Below, piece by piece: positions 18,039 through 24,750 of a DNA stretch of 64,000 bases. The stretch is from Polyangia bacterium (lineage in GTDB: Bacteria > Myxococcota_A > Polyangia > Nannocystales > Nannocystaceae): positions 1 through 64,000 of the forward strand of contig JAUIKS010000006.1 of assembly GCA_030430565.1 (NCBI GenBank), read 5' to 3'. Made by a program: the position numbers and the translations under genes. The notes under the pieces are model-generated. The model did no database searches and was not told where the DNA came from. It saw only the letters and a list, made by a program, of their open reading frames with translations. Each line of letters begins with the position of its first letter. Positions within the stretch are counted from its first letter, which is position 1.

Positions 18039-18955
18039 CGACGAGCGCGCCCGGGTCTGCGCTGCAGGATCGTGACCAGCAGGCGCCGGTGGTAGAGCAG
18101 GTGCAGCAGGCGTAGGCGACCGGCGAGCGTGCGGCCGTGCTTGCCGGTGAGCTGCGGCAGCGCGCGCGGCAGCTCCCAGCCGACGGGTTGATCGGCGGCC
18201 AAGATGGCGCCGTAGACCTGTGACTGACGGTGACACGGGGCGCACTCGGGCGGGCACAAGCCGTCGCGCGTGAGCTCTCGGGCGACGCGCCACGCGGCGA
18301 GCTGCGCGTGTCCTTGGTGCGCGCCGCTGAGGGCGCGCTCGATGAGCTCGCGAGGGTCGTCGATGGTCGCGCGGTAGAGCTCGACGAAGCCGGGGATCGG
18401 CGAGGGCGCGCTAGCGAGGCGCTCGAGACCCGCGGGCTCCACGCGAAGCCGTCGCTGGATCAGCTCCTCCAGCGTGACGCGGAGGAGTCGCTGGTACGGC
18501 GTGGTGAAGCGGCGCCTGGGCGCGCCCAGGAGCGCGACGGCCAGCGGGCGCGCGGCGTGATCGAGGAGCCGAAACGCGGCGCGCAGGTGCCACTCGCGGC
18601 GCCACGGATCTCGCGTCTCATCGGTGAGGGCGCGGATGAATCGCGCGGTGACTAGCTCGCCGTGGCGCGCGACGGTCTCCGCCGGCAGCAGCGCGTTCGA
18701 GGGATACCAGCGCTCGCCGATCGCTACGAGCTGCTTGTAGGCGCGCGCGTCGAGCTCGTCGTTGTGGCGGAGCGCGGCCCAGGCGAGCTCTTCGCAGACG
18801 AACTCGGCGGCGGGCCGGGCGACGTCGGTGGGGAGGCGCCCCGGCGTAACCTTCTTCCAGATCCGCTCGCGGAGCTGCGCGATCGTCTGGACGCCCTCGA
18901 GCGTCACGTCGAGCTCGCGCGCCAGCACGAGATAGCGGTTCGGATCGTGGGGCAC
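18014..18955 (-). CDS. Hypothetical protein with CxxC pair near the C-terminus
   Basis: About 313 residues, soluble and Arg/Leu-rich, probably all-helical. It begins PHDPNRYLVLARELDV and includes a helical middle with several Arg/Leu heptad-like stretches. A CPPECAPC motif near residue 255 could bind a metal ion. I do not recognise the family. The start is taken as GTG 18955; the frame continues to 19402 but that part reads as antisense of the glycine-rich gene. The last 25 bp overlap the convergent lipoprotein gene. Confidence 0.6.
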   Translation of the reverse strand: MPHDPNRYLVLARELDVTLEGVQTIAQLRERIWKKVTPGRLPTDVARPAAEFVCEELAWAALRHNDELDARAYKQLVAIGERWYPSNALLPAETVARHGELVTARFIRALTDETRDPWRREWHLRAAFRLLDHAARPLAVALLGAPRRRFTTPYQRLLRVTLEELIQRRLRVEPAGLERLASAPSPIPGFVELYRATIDDPRELIERALSGAHQGHAQLAAWRVARELTRDGLCPPECAPCHRQSQVYGAILAADQPVGWELPRALPQLTGKHGRTLAGRLRLLHLLYHRRLLVTILQRRPGRARRQSRQHSG

Positions 18956-19020
18956 CGACGGCGAGCGTAGCAAGCTTCGAGTCGCCCGCGGTCTGGCGCG
19001 AATCAAACGCGGGGAGCGGC

Positions 19021-19040
19021 GACGCGACGCGACGCGACGC
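19021..19040. repeat. GACGC x4 microsatellite
   Basis: Four perfect tandem copies of GACGC lie just downstream of the leftward glycine-rich lipoprotein gene and before the hypothetical gene. Non-coding. Confidence 0.7.
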
Positions 19041-19043
19041 GTA

Positions 19044-20777
19044 TCAGTAGTATATGACGACGAGCCCGTGGTTGCCGTCGCTGCCCGGCGCGCCGCCGTC
19101 GCCGATCCCCGCCATGTAGTCGGGGTCGGCGCTGTTCGCCGCGTTCGCGCCGGCGCCCGCGACCACGCAGCCGTCCTGCGGATCGACGTAGCTGCTGCCG
19201 CCGCCCCCGCTGCCGCCGGTGTTGAGCGCACAGTCGCCGCCCCCGCTGCCGCCGCCGAAGTAGCCGCCGCCTCCGCCCCCGCCGCCCTGGCCGGGCGCGG
19301 ACTTGACCGTGTAGCCGCCCTGGAACTGCGCGCCGCCGAGGCCCATGCCGCTCTGCAGGGTGCAGCCGCAGGTCGTGGTCCCGCCCGCGCCGCCGCAGGC
19401 ATGGGTCGCGCCGTAGCCCTTGGTCCCGTAGGTCATGTCGCCCAGCGGCGGGTCCTCGCCGTCCGCGCCCATGGGGCCTCCCGCCGCGCCGCCGTCGGGG
19501 CAGGGCTCCTGCACGTTGCAGCCCCCCGCGCCGCCGCCTCCGCCCGCCGTGGCGAGCTCGTCCTGTCCGCGTCGCAGCGCCGAGCGCCCGGCGCCGTTGC
19601 CCGCGAAGTAGCCGCCGTGACCGCCGCCGCCGTAGGCCAGATCCTGCGCGAACGAGTCCTGGCCGCGCTCGCCGACGATCACGGTCAACGTCTCACCTGG
19701 CGTAACCGACAGGTTGGCGAGCGCGAAGCCGCCGCCGCCGCCCGCACCGTTCTGGCTCGAGTTCCACGACCCGCCGCCGCCGCCCCAGAGCTTCACCCAG
19801 ATCGAGCTGACGCCGTTCGGGACCTGAAACTGCTGGTCGCCGCCCGCGAACATGAAGACGGCGCTGTCGAGTCCGCCCAGATCGGGATCGAGCTGGTCCT
19901 CGGAGCAGGCGACGGGCGGATCGACCGGGTCGTCGGCGCACGCGCCCAGGCTCACGTCCTGCACGTCCACGAGGCCGTCGCAGTTGTTGTCGACGCCGTC
20001 GTTACAGACGTCCTCGGGCCCGGGCAGCACGAAGCCCTCGCACGCGCCCCACATCGCCTCGCCGTCCTCGACCACGCAGGCCTCGGTCCCTGACATGCAG
20101 ACGCCGACGTCCTGGGTGCCCTCGGGCCCGGGGTAGCACGGCTGGATCTCGCCGTCCTGACACGCGCAGGTCTCGTCCACTTCGTCGTCGCAGTTGTTGT
20201 CGAGGCCGTCGCAGATCTCGTCGGTCGGGCCGATCGCGCCCTCGCAGGCGCCCCACGCCGCGCCCGCGCAGGTCTGCTCCCCGGCCTGACACTCGCCGAC
20301 GCCCTGCTCGGGGAAGGGGAAGCAGGGCTGGGTCGCCCCGTCCTCGCACGGGCAGCCGTCGTCGATCTCGCCGTTTTCGTCGTCGTCGACGCCGTTATCG
20401 CAGATCTCCGAGAGGCCGCCGGTGGTCGGATCCGAGGTGCCGCCGGTGGTCGCGTCGGTGGTCGCGTCGGTGGTGCTTTCGGTGGTCGCGTCGGTCGTGC
20501 CGATGGTCTCCGAGCTGCTCGTCCCCGGGCCCGCGCTGGTCTCCGAGGTGCCGCTTTCGCTGGCGCCCGTCTCGCTGCCGCCGCCCTGCGTGGTCCCGGT
20601 CGCGGTCCCGCTGTTGGTCGTCGACGCAGGGGTCGTCTCCGAGGACGCCTCGCTGGTCGCGTCCGAGCTCGAGTCGCTCGCGTTGATCGCGTCATCTCCG
20701 CACGCGCTCAGGATCAAGAGCAGCGCCCACGGCGTCGCCTTCGTAGCCCACGTCCCCATCCCCATCCCCATCCCCAT
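19044..20777 (-). CDS. Lipoprotein with MopE-type metal-binding motifs and glycine-rich domain
   Basis: About 577 residues. A signal peptide and lipobox LSAC-G are followed by a 90-residue Ser/Thr spacer. Next come three repeats of the MopE-type putative metal-binding pattern (EICDNGVDDDENGEIDDGC, EICDGLDNNCDDEVDETC, DVCNDGVDNNCDGLVD), each with flanking Cys pairs. The C-terminal 260 residues form a glycine-rich domain (GGGGSWNSS, GYFAGNGAG, GGGGSSYVD) ending GLVVIYY, as in large secreted Gly-rich proteins. Four consecutive MG codon pairs at the N-terminus give four in-frame ATGs, each with a GGGG stretch before the next; any could start translation. An upstream frame to 20807 seems less likely. 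Likely surface-exposed. Confidence 0.85.
   Translation of the reverse strand: MGMGMGMGTWATKATPWALLLILSACGDDAINASDSSSDATSEASSETTPASTTNSGTATGTTQGGGSETGASESGTSETSAGPGTSSSETIGTTDATTESTTDATTDATTGGTSDPTTGGLSEICDNGVDDDENGEIDDGCPCEDGATQPCFPFPEQGVGECQAGEQTCAGAAWGACEGAIGPTDEICDGLDNNCDDEVDETCACQDGEIQPCYPGPEGTQDVGVCMSGTEACVVEDGEAMWGACEGFVLPGPEDVCNDGVDNNCDGLVDVQDVSLGACADDPVDPPVACSEDQLDPDLGGLDSAVFMFAGGDQQFQVPNGVSSIWVKLWGGGGGSWNSSQNGAGGGGGFALANLSVTPGETLTVIVGERGQDSFAQDLAYGGGGHGGYFAGNGAGRSALRRGQDELATAGGGGGAGGCNVQEPCPDGGAAGGPMGADGEDPPLGDMTYGTKGYGATHACGGAGGTTTCGCTLQSGMGLGGAQFQGGYTVKSAPGQGGGGGGGGYFGGGSGGGDCALNTGGSGGGGSSYVDPQDGCVVAGAGANAANSADPDYMAGIGDGGAPGSDGNHGLVVIYY
20757..20777 (-). repeat. GGGGAT-type hexamer repeat carrying four in-frame start codons
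   Basis: On the minus strand ATGGGG is repeated so that ATGs begin at 20777, 20771, 20765 and 20759. Each copy supplies both a start codon and a G-rich Shine-Dalgarno-like stretch for the next. Copy-number change would add or remove Met-Gly without a frameshift. Confidence 0.65.
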
Positions 20778-20924
20778 CCTCACCCCCGATCGCGGCGACT
20801 CTAACATATGTCTATACGGACAGGTCCTGCGGGGCGCCTAGCGGGCGAGGAGCGTGTCTGAGTGACCCCCGCGGCGCCAGGTCGCCGCTAGCGCGCGGGG
20901 TCGCGGTCTGCGACTATCCCCAGC

Positions 20925-21236
20925 GTGTCGCGCCCGCCGACGAGCTCGTCCGCCCCCGCGCACGCCGAGCCCCGCGTGGGCCTGGCGGCGCTCGCGTTCG
21001 TGTTCCACGCGCCGGGCGTCGTGGTGCTCGCGGGACGACGACTGACCCGGCGGGCCCGACGGGTCAACCTGCTCGCGCTCGCGCTCACGCTGCTCGCGAT
21101 GGCCGCGGCCTACCTGCTCGCGGTCGACGGCGGGGTCGGGCGCGCGGTGCTCGTGACATGGCTCGTCGGGCATTTTGCCTGGAGCGTGTTGTTCTCGGTC
21201 TGGATCGCGCGCGGCGGGGCGCTTCGATCGCGCTGA
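20925..21236 (+). CDS. Small membrane protein, unknown
   Basis: 103 residues from a GTG start, with three hydrophobic segments: VGLAALAFVFHAPGVVVLA, LLALALTLLAMAAAYLLAV and AVLVTWLVGHFAWSVLFSVWI. An Arg-rich loop RRLTRRARR follows the first. The hydrophobic pattern is more regular than expected by chance in GC-rich DNA, but there is no recognisable family. The opposite strand also has an open frame here, so it is moderately supported. Confidence 0.5.
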   Translation: MSRPPTSSSAPAHAEPRVGLAALAFVFHAPGVVVLAGRRLTRRARRVNLLALALTLLAMAAAYLLAVDGGVGRAVLVTWLVGHFAWSVLFSVWIARGGALRSR

Positions 21237-21372
21237 CGCTCGAGCGCGCTGACGAGTGATGACGAATTGAAGCGTCGTCACGCGACGCGGCTCGTTCGAT
21301 CGCCACGCGGAGCGGAGCGGGCGCGGGGGATTTCGCGTGACAGCGTCGCGCCGGCTCCCGATACTAGGCGCG

Positions 21373-21759
21373 ATGATCGGCTACGTCACCATCGGCACCA
21401 ATGATCTCGATCGCGCCGCGGGCTTCTACGACGAAGTGCTCGGGCTGCTCGGCGGCACGCGACTCATGCCCTTGCCCAAGGGGTTTTTGTGGGGGGTCGG
21501 CTTCGGCAGGCCGATGATCGGCGTCACTCGACCCTTCGACGACGAGCCGTCGACGGTCGGGAACGGCATGATGATCGCGCTCATCGCGAAGTCGCCCGAG
21601 GTCGTGGACCAGGTGCACGCCAAGGCGCTCGAGCTCGGCGGCGCGGATGAGGGCGCGCCGGGCCCCCGCGGGGAGGGGGGCTTTTACGGCGGGTACTTCC
21701 GCGATCTCGACGGCAATAAGCTCGTCTGCTTCCACATGCGCCCGCCGAAGAAGCAGTAG
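21373..21759 (+). CDS. VOC-family (glyoxalase/dioxygenase-like) protein
   Basis: 128 residues with the vicinal-oxygen-chelate layout: IGYVTIGTNDLDRAAGFYDEVLGLLG at the N-terminus, a middle MIALIAKSPEVVDQVHAKALELGG and a C-terminal YFRDLDGNKLVCFHM. The length fits a single-domain VOC protein. The metal ligands usual for glyoxalase I are not clearly all present; such proteins range from glyoxalases to antibiotic-binding or dioxygenase-like proteins. ATG 21373 directly precedes the conserved beta strand; a frame start at 21337 adds nine unconvincing residues. Confidence 0.85.
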   Translation: MIGYVTIGTNDLDRAAGFYDEVLGLLGGTRLMPLPKGFLWGVGFGRPMIGVTRPFDDEPSTVGNGMMIALIAKSPEVVDQVHAKALELGGADEGAPGPRGEGGFYGGYFRDLDGNKLVCFHMRPPKKQ

Positions 21760-22204
21760 CGGATCAAGACGCGCGTTGAGCCGCGCGGGCGCGTCGGTGT
21801 TGTGTCCGCTCCCAAGGTCCCCGCGCGTAGCGAGCCCAGCCTCGCGGCGCGGCCGGTACCTGTATGACTCGAGGGACTGGTTTTATCGAGGCCGCTTCGA
21901 AGACGTCGCGTCCGCGCGAGGTCTCGGAGCACGACGGGCGGCGAACCAGCAGCTACCCGATCATCCCAACCTTCACCTCGCCGTCCAGACTGTACCACGA
22001 GCGTGGGGACTGGCCGCAAGCGGCAAAATTATGGTGACGTCGCGCGTCCTCGCCGTCACGGCCAGGACGCTTGAAATTCGGAACCAGGAGCTGTGGGATG
22101 GAAGCTGTACATTCGACCATGGGCAGGGGGCGTGACGGCGTAGCGACGAACGCCGTGACGATTTACGCGCGGCGTGCAAGGCCGGTAGCGATCGCGGGGC
22201 GGCG
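21760..22204. other. 445 bp gap, no gene recognised
   Basis: Open frames on both strands have random-looking composition. No tRNA-like cloverleaf, repeat or strong hairpin was noticed. It probably contains the promoter for the monooxygenase gene. Confidence 0.4.
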
Positions 22205-23674
22205 ATGAGCGCCCACGCGGTGGTGATCGCGGGCGGCGGGCCGACGGGGATGATGCTCGCCGCCGAGCTGACCCTCGCTGGCGTTGATGTGGTCGTCGTC
22301 GAGCGACGCGAGGACCACATCCTCGACGGCTCTCGCGCCGGGGGGCTCCACGCTCGCACCCTCGAGGTGCTCGACCAACGCGGCGTCGCTGAGCGCTTCA
22401 TCGCCGCGGGTCAGCGTCACCACGCCCTGGGCTTCGCGCTGAACCAGCTCGACATGCGCGACCTCCCGACGCGCCACAACTACGTGCTGGCGCTGTGGCA
22501 GCACCACATCGAGCGACTCCTCGCCGAGTGGGTGTTCGACGAGCTCGGCGCGCCGATCCTGCGCGGGCGCGAGGTGATCGACTTCGCCCAGGACGACCGC
22601 GGCGTCGACGTCGCGCTGTCAGACGGCGCGTCGCTGCGCGCGGAGTACCTCGTCGGCTGCGACGGCGGGCGCAGCCTGGTCCGCAGGATCGCCGGCGTCG
22701 AGTTCCCCGGCGCCGACGCCATGACCAGCTGGATGATCGCCGAGGTCGAGATGGACGGAGCGCCCGAGCTCGGCTTCCGACGTGATCATCTCGGCACCCA
22801 CGCGCTCGGCCGCCGCGGCGTCGGGGAGCCGATCCGGGTCGTGCTCACCGAGCGAGACGTCGAGCGCGCGGGCGCCCCGGACCTCGAGGAGCTGCGCGCG
22901 GCGCTCGTCTGCGTGTACGGCTCGGACTTCGGCCTGCGCAGCGCCAGCTGGATCTCGCGCTTCACCGACACGGCGCGCCAGGCCGCGGAGTACCGTCGCG
23001 GCCGCGTGCTGCTGGCCGGCGACGCCGCCCACATCCACCCCCCGCACGGCGGCCAGGGCCTCAACACCGGCGTGCAGGACGCGGTCAACCTCGGGTGGAA
23101 GCTCGCCCAGGTGGTCAACGGGACATCTCCCGAGGCGCTCCTGGACACCTATCACGCCGAGCGACACCCGGTCGGCGCCCGCGCGCTCCGCAACGCGCTC
23201 GCCGCGGTCGCGCTCGGGATCTCCGACGCCCGCCACGAGGCGCTGCGCGAGACCATGACCGAGCTGCTGGGCATGGAGGAGCCGCGCAGGCGCGTCGCCG
23301 CGACGATCGCCGGCCTCGACATCCGCTACGAGCTCGGCGAGGGGCACCCGCTGCTCGGGCGGCGCGTACCGGATCTCGACATCGAGACCGAACGCGGGCC
23401 CGCGCGGGTCTACGAGCTCCTGCGCGACGCCAGGCCCGTGCTGCTCAGCCTCGACGAGCCGGTCGCGTCCGCGCGCGCGCGCTGGCCCCGTCGCGTCCGG
23501 CTCGTCCACGCCCGACGCGAAGGCTCGTGGACGCTCCCGGGGCACGGCGAGGTCGCGGCGCCCCCGGCCGCGCTGATCCGCCCCGACGGACATGTCGCCT
23601 GGGCCGGGGCGCTCGATGACCCCGCGCTGCCGCGCGCGCTCGAGCGGTGGTTCGGCGCGGCCGGACCGGGGTGA
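22205..23674 (+). CDS. FAD-dependent aromatic monooxygenase (PheA/TfdB type)
   Basis: 489 residues of a group A flavoprotein hydroxylase. The dinucleotide fold GGGPTGMMLAAELTLAG is near residues 10-26, the DG motif region VGCDGGRSLVRR near 155-166, and the second FAD motif RVLLAGDAAHIHPPHGGQGLN near 268-288, followed by VQDAVNLGWKLAQV. The C-terminal 100 residues match the thioredoxin-like tail of this class. Such enzymes hydroxylate phenols or polyketide aromatics using NAD(P)H and O2. There is no biosynthetic cluster around it, so the substrate is unknown. It converges with the next gene, 24 bp apart. Confidence 0.9.
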   Translation: MSAHAVVIAGGGPTGMMLAAELTLAGVDVVVVERREDHILDGSRAGGLHARTLEVLDQRGVAERFIAAGQRHHALGFALNQLDMRDLPTRHNYVLALWQHHIERLLAEWVFDELGAPILRGREVIDFAQDDRGVDVALSDGASLRAEYLVGCDGGRSLVRRIAGVEFPGADAMTSWMIAEVEMDGAPELGFRRDHLGTHALGRRGVGEPIRVVLTERDVERAGAPDLEELRAALVCVYGSDFGLRSASWISRFTDTARQAAEYRRGRVLLAGDAAHIHPPHGGQGLNTGVQDAVNLGWKLAQVVNGTSPEALLDTYHAERHPVGARALRNALAAVALGISDARHEALRETMTELLGMEEPRRRVAATIAGLDIRYELGEGHPLLGRRVPDLDIETERGPARVYELLRDARPVLLSLDEPVASARARWPRRVRLVHARREGSWTLPGHGEVAAPPAALIRPDGHVAWAGALDDPALPRALERWFGAAGPG

Positions 23675-23698
23675 TCGCGGGTACCGTGGATCGGCCCG

Positions 23699-24700
23699 CT
23701 AGTCGCTCGGCGGTGACCAAGCGTCGGCGGGCAACAGCTGCATCAGCTCGCTGTGCGCCGCTTCGCTGTGGGTCTCGACCCACTGTCGTTGCTGGCGCAG
23801 TCGCGCTTCGAGCTGGCGGCGCGCGTCGGCCTTCTCGTCCGCGTTGAGGGGCACGCGCTTCATACACTCGGGCGGGATGCCGTCGCCCTTGTACTCGTCG
23901 TAGACGCAGACCGTGATCGTGTCGTCGCGCAGGGCCTCGTCCACCGCCTTCGCGAGCGCGTCGAGCTCGGCGAGCGCGAGCCGCTTGAGCGAGTCTGGCG
24001 AGCTGCGCAGCGCCCTCGCGCGCTCGGAAAGACCGCCCTGGGGCGGGCTCTCGACGCTCTCATCCTTGATGGGGAAGGACTGTCCCATGCCGAAGGACAT
24101 CGTGCCGGCGACGGACCCCGACTCGACGATGAAGAGCTGCAGGCCCACGTGCTCCCCAAGCACCCGCTTTCCTCCTTGGGACCACGAGAAGCTCACGCCG
24201 AGGCCGTCTTCCGCCGGAATCTCGCCGAGCGAGAAGGACAGGCCGAAGACCTGCGGCCAGTCTTTGTCGTAGTGCAGGACCTCGAGGCTGGTCCAGGCGT
24301 GCCCCGGCGCGCCGCGGCGCCCGCCGCCGGCGCAGTTGTGCTCGCTGCCCTCGCCCCGGCACCACTCGACGTTGACGAAATTCCCGAACCGGCGCAGGGG
24401 GAAGGCGACCCACGGGGCCTCGTCGCGCGCGAGCGCCGTGCGAAGCTTGGCGTAGGCCTCGGCCTCGGCGGGGCTAGCGAACTTCAGGCGGGTCGGATCG
24501 ATCTTGTCGTCCTCGCCCACATAGCCCGGGTTCGGCTGGAGCGCGGAACCTGAGCGCTCATCTCGTCCGTCGTCGCCCTCCTGCACCAGCGCTGGATCCG
24601 GAGCGCTCGGGCGATCGGGCGGCGCCGGGGTGGAGCAGGCGTACAGCGAGACAGCCGCCGCGAACGCGGCCGCGACGGAGCGACGGGTGTGGAGCGACAT
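23699..24700 (-). CDS. Lipoprotein of unknown function
   Basis: 333 residues. Lipobox LYAC-S near residue 22 is followed by a Pro/Asp-rich spacer. The mature protein has paired cysteines in VEWCRGEGSEHNCAGGG and a C-terminal ITVCVYDEYKGDGIPPEC, so disulfides are possible. A helical Lys/Arg/Glu region lies near the end. No family is recognised. It is directly downstream of the double-protease gene on the same strand (about 50 bp), which suggests co-transcription and perhaps a shared role in envelope quality control; that is inference. Confidence 0.8.
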   Translation of the reverse strand: MSLHTRRSVAAAFAAAVSLYACSTPAPPDRPSAPDPALVQEGDDGRDERSGSALQPNPGYVGEDDKIDPTRLKFASPAEAEAYAKLRTALARDEAPWVAFPLRRFGNFVNVEWCRGEGSEHNCAGGGRRGAPGHAWTSLEVLHYDKDWPQVFGLSFSLGEIPAEDGLGVSFSWSQGGKRVLGEHVGLQLFIVESGSVAGTMSFGMGQSFPIKDESVESPPQGGLSERARALRSSPDSLKRLALAELDALAKAVDEALRDDTITVCVYDEYKGDGIPPECMKRVPLNADEKADARRQLEARLRQQRQWVETHSEAAHSELMQLLPADAWSPPSD

Positions 24701-24750
24701 GGCGGGGTTCGGCTCGACCGAGCCCCGATCGTACCACTCGCGGCTGCTCG

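Noticed and set aside
18956..19402. Longer N-terminus for the hypothetical protein ending at 18014
   Set aside because: The extra residues are Ala/Thr/Arg-rich antisense of the glycine-rich lipoprotein gene.
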